DNA of 64,000 bases from CAVVZJ01 sp963752755. GTDB taxonomy: Bacteria; Planctomycetota; Planctomycetia; Isosphaerales; Isosphaeraceae. Made by a program: the position numbers and the translations under genes. How positions within the stretch are numbered: the first letter of the stretch is position 1; each line of letters opens with the position of its first letter. Below, in pieces: positions 53,547-61,399 of this stretch. Where the stretch lies: the NCBI GenBank assembly GCA_963752755.1, contig CAVVZJ010000001.1, forward strand, positions 2,651,381 through 2,715,380, written 5' to 3'. The notes under the pieces were generated by a model, which was not told the origin of the DNA, did no database searches, and saw only the letters and a program-made list of their open reading frames with translations.

Positions 53547-55163
53547 GGCGTAACTCGCCGCCCGCTATGCTGCAACTGACCCGTACAGCCGGGTTTGCTC
53601 CTGCTCGATCCGGTACTCCAGGTACTCCCCCCACTGGTCGTTGAGGTACACTGCCCGGACGTGGAGCATCGCCTGGGCACCCTCGACGGTCCATCGCATG
53701 CCCGTCTGCTCCATCCGGTCCTTGACCAGGTGGCGGCACGCCCCCTCGGCCACCCCGCTACCGATCGGATACCCCGCCGCCAGGTACGCGTCGTACCGCA
53801 TGTGGTCCCGGTTGTTCGCCAGGTACTCGACCGCCGACTCGACCACCTTCCGCTTCGACCCGCTCCGCTTCCCCCCGTTCAGCCGCCGCCGCAGCCCGGC
53901 GATGACATACCCGACCTGTCCCTGGAGCAGGTCCCGCAACCGCTCCTCGACATACTGCTTGGCCCCGTCACTGCCTTCGGTGTGGAAGCAGTGGGCCACC
54001 GCCCAGAGCCGCTCCAGGACGTGGAACAGGTCCAGGATGCCGACCGCCTCGGCGAAGTACTCCCGCTGCATCTCCCACAAGGCCCGCTCGCCGTCCAGCA
54101 GGCAGATCACCGGGCGGTCGTGCCCCGAGTTGCGGGCCGCCGCCTCGGACTCCATCAGGGCGAAGAGGCTGTCCTTGGCGTGGACCGTCTCGCCGCCGAC
54201 CTGCCGGGTCATCTCGGCCCAGACGTGCTTGTGTTGAGGCTCCGGGCGCCCCCCGGCCCGCTCGTCCCGGAGCACCTCATCCAGGATGTCATCCGCCGAC
54301 CTCACGAACGGCTCGATGGTGTCGACGGCCCCGACGCCGGCCCTCTGCTTCTTGTTGGCCTTCTCTCCCTTGGTGCGGCGGTGATGCGGCTTCGGGCCGT
54401 CCTGCGGCGGTCGTCGCAGCGGCACGCCCTTGCCGTCGGCGGTGACGACCAGCAGCGGCCCCTCCTCCTCGGGCGGCGGCCGCGACAGGGCATCCCGGAA
54501 GGCCGGGGCGTAGCCGGCCACCGCCCGGCTCATGGGCTCCAACGTCCGAGCCCCCAGCTTCAGGCCCAGGAGCATCTCCAGCGAGCGACCGGCCTCGGCG
54601 AACGACTCCTTGAGGCAGAGCCGCGGGCTCCAGTCCTCCAGGACGTAGGAGAAGTCGCCCTCGGGCAGCCCGAGCCGCTCGTCCAGCGGCGTCCGTTCGA
54701 TCCGCTGGCCCTCTCGGGTGCCATGGACGACCCGGCTGATGGTCAACTCGCCGAAGACCGACACGTAGCGGCGGTCATGCGACTCGGGCAACCGCCGGAC
54801 CCTGTGCCCGTCGGTAGTCTCGACCTCCGGCCCCTGGTCGCCATCGCCGTGGTGGGCGACGAAGGCCGTCAGCAGGTCGAAGCCCAGGGCGAGCAGGGAC
54901 CGGATCCGGTCCCGTTCCACGAGGTCGATCCGCTGGCCGTCCTGGCTGGCCCGCCGCACGAGGTCCAGGAGGGACTCGAATCGCTGCTGGGCCTTGAGGG
55001 TCGCCTGCTCCGGGGTGATGATCATGGCGAGGTCTCCTGGGGCCGAGGCATCGGGGTGTTGCAGCCGATGTTCTGCCTCATGGGGACCTCGTTTTCCACT
55101 CCCTGTCGCCGCAACTCCTTGTCCGAGAAGAACTCCAAGGGGAGCGGGCAGCGAGTCACGCCC
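53547..55163 (-). mobile_element. ISKra4 family element, copy A
   Basis: Imperfect 21-bp terminal repeats (gggcgtaactcgccgcccgc at 53547; complement with two mismatches ending 55163). 1,617 bp, nearly identical to copy B at 58926-60543 in the opposite orientation. Confidence 0.88.
53565..55025 (-). CDS. ISKra4 family transposase, copy A
   Basis: 486 residues from ATG 55025 (MIITPEQATLKAQQRFESLL). Motifs of the family: VVTADGKGVPLRRP (catalytic Asp), ICLLDGERALWEMQREYFAE (second Asp), FHVLERLWAVAHCFH, and the C-terminal YPIGSGVAEGACRHLVKDRM with the Glu. Intact. It differs from copy B at one visible residue (GGRPEP versus GERPEP). The stop lies inside the terminal repeat. Confidence 0.92.
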   Translation of the reverse strand: MIITPEQATLKAQQRFESLLDLVRRASQDGQRIDLVERDRIRSLLALGFDLLTAFVAHHGDGDQGPEVETTDGHRVRRLPESHDRRYVSVFGELTISRVVHGTREGQRIERTPLDERLGLPEGDFSYVLEDWSPRLCLKESFAEAGRSLEMLLGLKLGARTLEPMSRAVAGYAPAFRDALSRPPPEEEGPLLVVTADGKGVPLRRPPQDGPKPHHRRTKGEKANKKQRAGVGAVDTIEPFVRSADDILDEVLRDERAGGRPEPQHKHVWAEMTRQVGGETVHAKDSLFALMESEAAARNSGHDRPVICLLDGERALWEMQREYFAEAVGILDLFHVLERLWAVAHCFHTEGSDGAKQYVEERLRDLLQGQVGYVIAGLRRRLNGGKRSGSKRKVVESAVEYLANNRDHMRYDAYLAAGYPIGSGVAEGACRHLVKDRMEQTGMRWTVEGAQAMLHVRAVYLNDQWGEYLEYRIEQEQTRLYGSVAA

Positions 55164-55320
55164 AAATAAAAAACTCAGGGAAGCCATGCAAAGCTACAAC
55201 TCGGGTAAGCGGGGTTGGCCGGGAGGTTCCGGTTTGGAAGGCGAGAGCTTTTTTGCTATGGTCTTCTGGAATTCACTCCACGGGCTGTAACTTTGTCTTC
55301 AGGCCGATGAGCCGACCACC

Positions 55321-55917
55321 GTGCCGCATTCCGAACGAAGCGCCGAGATCAAGCGTAAGACGCGCGAGACCGAAATTCGCCTGAAGTTGTCCTTGGACGG
55401 CCAGGGGCGAGCCGAGGTCAGTACGGGCGTGGGTTTCCTTGACCACATGCTCGAACTGTTTGCCAAGCATGCGATCGTGGGTTTGACCGTCCACTGCCGG
55501 GGCGATGTGCAGGTCGATGACCACCACTCGACCGAGGATGTCGGGATCGCACTGGGCCAGGCGATTGAGAAGGCACTCGGCGACAAGGCGGGCATCCGGC
55601 GCTACGGGCATTGTGTCCTGCCGATGGACGAGACGTTGGTAACGTGCGCCGTAGATCTGGGTGGTCGGGCCTTCTTCGCCTGGAACGCGGCGATGCCGAG
55701 CCCAAAGATCGGCATGTTCGACAGCGAGTTGGTGGCCGAGTTCTGGCGGGCCGTCGCCTTCAACGCGAGGATGAACCTTCACGTCCTGCTGCACTACGGC
55801 GCGAACACACACCACATCAGCGAGGCGATCTTCAAGGGACTGGCTCGCTCGTTTCGTGACGCCTGCGAGCGCGATTCGAGGGCCGAGGGCGTCCCCTCGA
55901 CCAAGGTAGTGTTCTGA
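55321..55917 (+). CDS. hisB: Imidazoleglycerol-phosphate dehydratase
   Basis: 198 residues, the length of monofunctional HisB, which dehydrates imidazole glycerol phosphate in histidine biosynthesis in the cytoplasm. Manganese-binding repeats are plain: FLDHMLELFAKHAIVG and VDDHHSTEDVGIALGQAI in the first half, LLHYGANTHHISEAIFKGL in the second. GTG start at 55321, followed closely by the usual basic N-terminus (RKTRETEIRLKLSLDG). It is the only his gene in the window and is enclosed by the two ISKra4 copies. Confidence 0.96.
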   Translation: MPHSERSAEIKRKTRETEIRLKLSLDGQGRAEVSTGVGFLDHMLELFAKHAIVGLTVHCRGDVQVDDHHSTEDVGIALGQAIEKALGDKAGIRRYGHCVLPMDETLVTCAVDLGGRAFFAWNAAMPSPKIGMFDSELVAEFWRAVAFNARMNLHVLLHYGANTHHISEAIFKGLARSFRDACERDSRAEGVPSTKVVF

Positions 55918-55920
55918 GCG

Positions 55921-56382
55921 ATGGATGCGGACTCTTCGCACGCGACACCCAGGCCGCGACGGTACGGCTGGATCGTCAATGCCTTGCTCGTGCTGGCGGC
56001 CTTCGCACTGCTGGCCTGGGCCGTCTGGGGCAATCGCGACCAGATCCGCCGCGTGCTCGACGAGCGGCCGAATGGATGGCTGTTCGTGCTAGCCCTGGGG
56101 TTCTATCTGACGGCGATGGTTCTGACGTTCGTGCGGTGGTTCTTCCTGGTGCGAGCCCTGGAACTCCCGTTCCGCTTCCGCGACGCTCTGCGGCTCGGTT
56201 TCATCGGCAGCGTCTTCAACCTGGTCATCCCCGGCGCAGTCGGCGGTGACCTGATCAAGGCTGCTTTTCTGGCCCGCGAGCAAGAACGCCGGACTCAGGC
56301 AATCGCATCAATGGTCATCGACCGCCTGCTCGGGTTGCTTGGGCTGTATGAGGTTACCGGGTCCCTGACTGCTTCCCGGTAG
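55921..56382 (+). pseudogene. Flippase-like membrane protein (UPF0104), truncated
   Basis: Starts three bases after hisB (ATG 55921). TM segments NALLVLAAFALLAWAVW and LFVLALGFYLTAMVLTFVRW are followed by FNLVIPGAVGGDLIKAAFLA, the conserved loop of the lysylphosphatidylglycerol-synthase/UPF0104 TM family, and VIDRLLGLLGL. The normal protein has about 300 residues; here it breaks off near 56348 with an unrelated tail (YEVTGSLTASR). The cause is the IS66-type sequence that follows. The C-terminal half is not in the window. Confidence 0.8.
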
Positions 56383-56416
56383 CATCCCGGACCCGGGGTC
56401 GTGTAAAACACCCGTC

Positions 56417-57817
56417 ATGGATGGGACGTCGCCGACCTACGAGGAACTGGTCGACCTGACCCGGCGACAAGCCGGGATGATCGAATCGCTCCGCGCCGAG
56501 GTCGAGCGACTCAAGAAAGAATTGGAAGACGCAAGGCGGGCGGGCAAGCGGCAAGCCGCTCCCTTCTCCAAGGGCACGCCCAAGGCCGACCCCAAACGGC
56601 CGGGGCGCAAGCCGGGACACCCGCCGAGCCACCGGCCCACCCCTCCGCCCGAGCAGGTCGATCGAACGATCATTGTCCCTCTGCCGACGAACTGCCCGGA
56701 GTGCCATAAGCCGTTGGGCTCTGCCCCAGTCGTCGTCCATGACCAGTACCAGATCGACTTGCCCGAGCCCAAGCCGGTCATCACCCGATTCCGCATCCCG
56801 GTGGCCCGCTGCCCGGCCTGCTATCGCCGCGTCCAAGGCCGACACCCCGAGCAGACTTCTGACGCCTTGGGGGCCGCCGCCGTCCAGTATGGGCCGCGCC
56901 TGCTCGGGTTCGCCGCCGACCTGAAGCATCGGCTCGGCGTCTCGTACCGCAAGTGCGCCTCGGTCCTGCTGACCCTCACCGGGCTGGCCGTCGCCTCGGC
57001 GGCCCTGGTCCGTAGCGGCCATCGGTTGCGGCGCCTGGCCCAGCCCAGCTACGACCGATTGATCGAGGCGGCACGGCGAAGCGAGGTCCAGCATGTCGAC
57101 GAGACCGGTTGGAAGATCGGCGGCCGCTCGGCCTGGCTGTGGGTCTTCGCCGACGAGCGCGTGACGCTCTACCGTATCCGCCCGAGTCGGGCGCATGACG
57201 TGGTCGTGGAGGTGCTCGGGGAAGACTTCGGCGGGGTGCTGGTCAGTGATTGCTTCCTGGCCTATGACCCGCTGAACTGCGAGAAGCAGAAGTGCCTGGC
57301 CCACCTGCTGAAGACCTGTGGCGAGATCGAGCGGTCCAAGACCCGGGGGGCCGTCCGGTTCAGCCGCCGGGTGGCGGCATTACTCCGGCGGGCGATGGCC
57401 CTGAGACGCCGCCGGCCGGATATGAACCCGCACGGGTATGCCGTGGCGCGGGGCCGCCTCCACGCCGAGTTGGACCGGCTGTTGGCCGGGACGTACACCG
57501 ACCCGGACAACGCGCGGTTGGCCAAGCGGCTTCGCAAGCAGCGGGACCATCTGCTGCGGTTCCTCGATCACGAGGCGGTCGACGCGACGAACAACCTCGC
57601 CGAGCGCGAGGTGCGGCCCGCCGTGATCGCGCGGAAGCTGTCGGCGGGGAACCGGACCGAAGCGGGTGCGGAGACGCATGCGGTGCTGGCGAGCATCCTG
57701 CGGACCTGTCGCCGCCAGGGTCGCGACATCCTCCAAGAGCTGGCAGGACTGCTCCGCCAGGGCCCCGCGCGTGTCATCCCGCTCGCCGCGCCGATTGCCC
57801 CGGTCCCTTCGTCGTGA
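56417..57817 (+). CDS. IS66 family transposase (single-frame type)
   Basis: 466 residues (MDGTSPTYEELVDLTRRQAG). N-terminal coiled coil (IESLRAEVERLKKELEDARR), basic linker, zinc-binding domain (CPECHKPLG ... CPACYRRVQG), the DDE core with VQHVDETGWKIGGRSAWLWV (Asp), GVLVSDCFLAYDPL (Asp) and DATNNLAEREVRPAVIARKL (Glu). Intact. No tnpA/tnpB accompany it and I found no terminal repeats, so the element may have lost its ends; its TGA overlaps the GTG of the next gene. Confidence 0.87.
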   Translation: MDGTSPTYEELVDLTRRQAGMIESLRAEVERLKKELEDARRAGKRQAAPFSKGTPKADPKRPGRKPGHPPSHRPTPPPEQVDRTIIVPLPTNCPECHKPLGSAPVVVHDQYQIDLPEPKPVITRFRIPVARCPACYRRVQGRHPEQTSDALGAAAVQYGPRLLGFAADLKHRLGVSYRKCASVLLTLTGLAVASAALVRSGHRLRRLAQPSYDRLIEAARRSEVQHVDETGWKIGGRSAWLWVFADERVTLYRIRPSRAHDVVVEVLGEDFGGVLVSDCFLAYDPLNCEKQKCLAHLLKTCGEIERSKTRGAVRFSRRVAALLRRAMALRRRRPDMNPHGYAVARGRLHAELDRLLAGTYTDPDNARLAKRLRKQRDHLLRFLDHEAVDATNNLAEREVRPAVIARKLSAGNRTEAGAETHAVLASILRTCRRQGRDILQELAGLLRQGPARVIPLAAPIAPVPSS

Positions 57818-58386
57818 AGGACCGCCTCTACCAACTCGCGCTGATCGCCTCGACCTTCGGCTATTGCTGGCTGGGAATGCAGATCGTCCACGAACTGGGT
57901 CACGTTCTGATGGCCTGCGCCAGCGGCGAGACCGTCAGCAAGATCATCCTCCATCCCCTGGTCATCTCTCGCACCGACGTCTCGCATGATCGGCATCCCC
58001 TGCTGGTCATCTGGGGCGGACCGGCCCTCGGCTCAGCGATCCCCCTCGTCCTACTGGCGGTCGCGAGGTCGCTCCGCTGCGGCCTGTTCTACCTATTCCA
58101 GTTCTTCGCCGGGTTCTGCCTGATCGCCAACGGAGTCTACCTGGGCGTTGGCTCGTTCGGCGGCGTGGGTGATGCCGGCGACCTACTGCGCCACGGCAGC
58201 CCTCGGTGGATGTTGATCGCCTTCGGCTTGGTCTGCGCGGCCGCGGGTATGTGGCTCTGGAACGGCCTTGGGCCTCACTACGGCCTGGGCAAGTCAAAGG
58301 GCGGGGTGGATCGAAGGGCAGTTCGATGGGCGTTCGGCCTCGTCCTGACGATCGTGGTGGTTGAAGTTCTCGTCGGGAGCCGGTGA
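57814..58386 (+). CDS. M50-like membrane protein
   Basis: 190 residues from GTG 57814 (VKDRLYQLALIASTFGYCWL). The motif VHELGHVLMACASGE matches the HExGH zinc motif of M50 site-2 proteases and related scaffolds. Further TM segments are VIWGGPALGSAIPLVLLAVA and LFYLFQFFAGFCLIANGVYL. The GG.A..N/D element of proteases is weak, so catalysis is uncertain. The start overlaps the transposase stop, so the original N-terminus or promoter may have been replaced. Confidence 0.72.
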   Translation: MKDRLYQLALIASTFGYCWLGMQIVHELGHVLMACASGETVSKIILHPLVISRTDVSHDRHPLLVIWGGPALGSAIPLVLLAVARSLRCGLFYLFQFFAGFCLIANGVYLGVGSFGGVGDAGDLLRHGSPRWMLIAFGLVCAAAGMWLWNGLGPHYGLGKSKGGVDRRAVRWAFGLVLTIVVVEVLVGSR

Positions 58387-58434
58387 ACCGTTGGCGATCC
58401 GAGGCCCCGGTAATCAGATACCCCTTGGGAATAC

Positions 58435-58596
58435 GTGTCCCCGGACTCCTGCGAACTTCAGAAGAAATGTCGTCGCTGCGGCGTTACGGAAACGATAATC
58501 CATCACAGCCCGGGCGGATACTGCGAATACTTGGACGCGAGTGGAACCTACGCAAAGGGGTATTGTGAACGTTGTGGCGAGGAATTGTACACATGA
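58435..58596 (+). CDS. Small zinc-ribbon protein (possible integron cassette gene)
   Basis: 53 residues from GTG 58435: VSPDSCELQKKCRRCGVTET, later AKGYCERCGEELYT. The two CxxCG knuckles (CRRCG and CERCG) form a typical zinc ribbon, and the short Cys/His-rich middle supports it. The stop is 75 bp before an attC-like site, the usual layout of an integron gene cassette. No Shine-Dalgarno sequence seen. Confidence 0.6.
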   Translation: MSPDSCELQKKCRRCGVTETIIHHSPGGYCEYLDASGTYAKGYCERCGEELYT

Positions 58597-58670
58597 TCAG
58601 AATGTTGCCTGCCTATTTCTCTTGGCGTTCACGACCAAAAGGTCGGAGCAATAGTCCCCTCTTGCAGATC

Positions 58671-58770
58671 GCCTAACCTCGCGCTGCAGCGGACCCGGCC
58701 CGCCGCGGCGGCTTCCGGTACAATGACAGTCACTCTCGGCGGGCCGGTCCGCTGAGCTGGGTCGTTAGGC
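58671..58770 (+). other. attC-like integron recombination site
   Basis: GCCTAAC (58671-58677) and GTTAGGC (58764-58770) are the R'' and R' core sites (RYYYAAC / GTTRRRY). Between them is a long imperfect palindrome (gctgcagcggacccggcccg pairing with cgggccggtccgctgagc) with an unpaired base, as in attC sites. 100 bp fits the known size range. No integron integrase is in the window. Confidence 0.75.
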
Positions 58771-58780
58771 GGCTACGTCC

Positions 58781-58933
58781 TTGAGCCTCTGGACCCTGCT
58801 CATCCTCATCGGACTCGCGTGGCTGTCTTACCCGCTCGCAGGCGCTGCCACCGTCTCCGCAGACGTTCTCGACGGGAAGCGACCGGAGGGCGCTGGATTC
58901 AGCTTCCTTCCCGAGCTAATCGTCTGGGCGTGA
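58781..58933 (+). pseudogene. Cassette reading frame cut by ISKra4
   Basis: Begins with TTG 58781, 11 bases after the attC core, as expected for a cassette gene: LSLWTLLILIGLAWLSYPLA is a single TM segment or signal, then FSFLPELI. From 58926 the sequence is ISKra4 copy B and the frame ends at once. The remainder is not recognisable after 60543. Confidence 0.5.
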
Positions 58934-60543
58934 CTCGCTGCCCGCTCCCCTTGGAGTTCTTCTCGGACAAGGAGTTGCGGCGACAGGGAGTGGAAAACGA
59001 GGTCCCCATGAGGCAGAACATCGGCTGCAACACCCCGATGCCTCGGCCCCAGGAGACCTCGCCATGATCATCACCCCGGAGCAGGCGACCCTCAAGGCCC
59101 AGCAGCGATTCGAGTCCCTCCTGGACCTCGTGCGGCGGGCCAGCCAGGACGGCCAGCGGATCGACCTCGTGGAACGGGACCGGATCCGGTCCCTGCTCGC
59201 CCTGGGCTTCGACCTGCTGACGGCCTTCGTCGCCCACCACGGCGATGGCGACCAGGGGCCGGAGGTCGAGACTACCGACGGGCACAGGGTCCGGCGGTTG
59301 CCCGAGTCGCATGACCGCCGCTACGTGTCGGTCTTCGGCGAGTTGACCATCAGCCGGGTCGTCCATGGCACCCGAGAGGGCCAGCGGATCGAACGGACGC
59401 CGCTGGACGAGCGGCTCGGGCTGCCCGAGGGCGACTTCTCCTACGTCCTGGAGGACTGGAGCCCGCGGCTCTGCCTCAAGGAGTCGTTCGCCGAGGCCGG
59501 TCGCTCGCTGGAGATGCTCCTGGGCCTGAAGCTGGGGGCTCGGACGTTGGAGCCCATGAGCCGGGCGGTGGCCGGCTACGCCCCGGCCTTCCGGGATGCC
59601 CTGTCGCGGCCGCCGCCCGAGGAGGAGGGGCCGCTGCTGGTCGTCACCGCCGACGGCAAGGGCGTGCCGCTGCGACGACCGCCGCAGGACGGCCCGAAGC
59701 CGCATCACCGCCGCACCAAGGGAGAGAAGGCCAACAAGAAGCAGAGGGCCGGCGTCGGGGCCGTCGACACCATCGAGCCGTTCGTGAGGTCGGCGGATGA
59801 CATCCTGGATGAGGTGCTCCGGGACGAGCGGGCCGGGGAGCGCCCGGAGCCTCAACACAAGCACGTCTGGGCCGAGATGACCCGGCAGGTCGGCGGCGAG
59901 ACGGTCCACGCCAAGGACAGCCTCTTCGCCCTGATGGAGTCCGAGGCGGCGGCCCGCAACTCGGGGCACGACCGCCCGGTGATCTGCCTGCTGGACGGCG
60001 AGCGGGCCTTGTGGGAGATGCAGCGGGAGTACTTCGCCGAGGCGGTCGGCATCCTGGACCTGTTCCACGTCCTGGAGCGGCTCTGGGCGGTGGCCCACTG
60101 CTTCCACACCGAAGGCAGTGACGGGGCCAAGCAGTATGTCGAGGAGCGGTTGCGGGACCTGCTCCAGGGACAGGTCGGGTATGTCATCGCCGGGCTGCGG
60201 CGGCGGCTGAACGGGGGGAAGCGGAGCGGGTCGAAGCGGAAGGTGGTCGAGTCGGCGGTCGAGTACCTGGCGAACAACCGGGACCACATGCGGTACGACG
60301 CGTACCTGGCGGCGGGGTATCCGATCGGTAGCGGGGTGGCCGAGGGGGCGTGCCGCCACCTGGTCAAGGACCGGATGGAGCAGACGGGCATGCGATGGAC
60401 CGTCGAGGGTGCCCAGGCGATGCTCCACGTCCGGGCAGTGTACCTCAACGACCAGTGGGGGGAGTACCTGGAGTACCGGATCGAGCAGGAGCAAACCCGG
60501 CTGTACGGGTCAGTTGCAGCATAGCGGGCGGCGAGTTACGCCC
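58926..60543 (+). mobile_element. ISKra4 family element, copy B
   Basis: Terminal repeats gggcgtgactcgctgcccgc (58926) and near complement ending 60543. Inverted relative to copy A; together they enclose 3.76 kb with hisB. No clear target duplication for either copy. Confidence 0.88.
59064..60524 (+). CDS. ISKra4 family transposase, copy B
   Basis: 486 residues, intact, with the same motifs as copy A (VVTADGKGVPLRRP, ICLLDGERALWEMQ, YPIGSGVAEGACRHLVK). ATG 59064 is preceded by GGAGACCTCGCC. Near-identity of the two copies means recent duplication or gene conversion. Confidence 0.92.
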   Translation: MIITPEQATLKAQQRFESLLDLVRRASQDGQRIDLVERDRIRSLLALGFDLLTAFVAHHGDGDQGPEVETTDGHRVRRLPESHDRRYVSVFGELTISRVVHGTREGQRIERTPLDERLGLPEGDFSYVLEDWSPRLCLKESFAEAGRSLEMLLGLKLGARTLEPMSRAVAGYAPAFRDALSRPPPEEEGPLLVVTADGKGVPLRRPPQDGPKPHHRRTKGEKANKKQRAGVGAVDTIEPFVRSADDILDEVLRDERAGERPEPQHKHVWAEMTRQVGGETVHAKDSLFALMESEAAARNSGHDRPVICLLDGERALWEMQREYFAEAVGILDLFHVLERLWAVAHCFHTEGSDGAKQYVEERLRDLLQGQVGYVIAGLRRRLNGGKRSGSKRKVVESAVEYLANNRDHMRYDAYLAAGYPIGSGVAEGACRHLVKDRMEQTGMRWTVEGAQAMLHVRAVYLNDQWGEYLEYRIEQEQTRLYGSVAA

Positions 60544-60728
60544 GAATCGAAGAGGACCTCGCTCGCCTTCTCTGTGTCCTTCCGGCAGGCGTGTAAAAAG
60601 TGATTCCCGCGGCTGACGGCCTGGGAGATCGGATGCTGGCGTGGCAGGATTCTCGGCGGCCTTCGGTGAATTCTGGGCGAGAGCGGGAGGCAGCGCTCCC
60701 CGTTGGCGGGCGTTGACCGGCCGGCCGG

Positions 60729-61325
60729 CTATCGTGCTCCGGTCTCCTGGAAGCGCTTTCGCAACGATTCAAGGGCCTCACAGGCGATGAAGCCTACGCG
60801 GTCCTTCTCGAGCATCGCCGAGCACCAAGCGATCACCTCGGCCGCAGGCAGGTCGCTCTTTTCGAGAGCCTTGAGGACCACGTTCAAGCAGTCTTCAATG
60901 TCCCCGGTCATCAGGCCTTCGTCGCTCATCTCGACCTGATAGCTTCCTTCCTTCATCAACTCCAACGAGAGCTCCATGGCCAGCCGCAGTTGGCCCGAAT
61001 CGATCAGGCGGCCCAGGTTCCTCTTCACCTCGCCGTAGGCATCGTCGTCGTAGTCGAAGTTGCGGTTGATCTGGCGCTCATCGAAGTCAGTCGCGTCGGC
61101 GATGGCCAGCCGCGTCGCGGTGACCAACTCGTCGGCTGTCGTCGCCACCTCAAACCGAGCGGTGAGCTGCCGGAGGATCCCCCGGTCCGCCTGGGCCAGT
61201 TCCACCAGGACTTCCACCAGCTCCGCTTTGGTTCGCCTGGCCAGCGCCTGGCGTAGCGTGGCCATAGGGCCGAGTGGCTTCCGGGATGGGACCGCTTTCC
61301 TGGGCTTGGAGGGGCGCTTCGGCAT
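60729..61325 (-). CDS. Conserved helical protein, unknown
   Basis: 198 residues from ATG 61325 (MPKRPSKPRKAVPSRKPLGP). After a basic tail it is all-helical: RRTKAELVEVLVELAQADRG, then EVKRNLGRLIDSGQLRLAME and SDLPAAEVIAWCSAMLEKDR. The organisation resembles C-terminal parts of SWIM-domain-associated or DUF6880-like proteins, but I cannot assign it firmly. It lies downstream of IS66 tnpC in the same direction and may not belong to the element. Confidence 0.65.
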   Translation of the reverse strand: MPKRPSKPRKAVPSRKPLGPMATLRQALARRTKAELVEVLVELAQADRGILRQLTARFEVATTADELVTATRLAIADATDFDERQINRNFDYDDDAYGEVKRNLGRLIDSGQLRLAMELSLELMKEGSYQVEMSDEGLMTGDIEDCLNVVLKALEKSDLPAAEVIAWCSAMLEKDRVGFIACEALESLRKRFQETGAR

Positions 61326-61399
61326 GGCCTCGATTCCGCGTGTCGTTACGTTCGGCAATGGCGGCTCGACTCGTCCGGCACAGCCCGATTCATCAACGA

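Noticed and set aside
53565..55187. Longer start of the ISKra4 copy A transposase (55187)
   Set aside because: Copy B and the conserved N-terminus MIITPEQ support ATG 55025; upstream codons lie in the IS end region.
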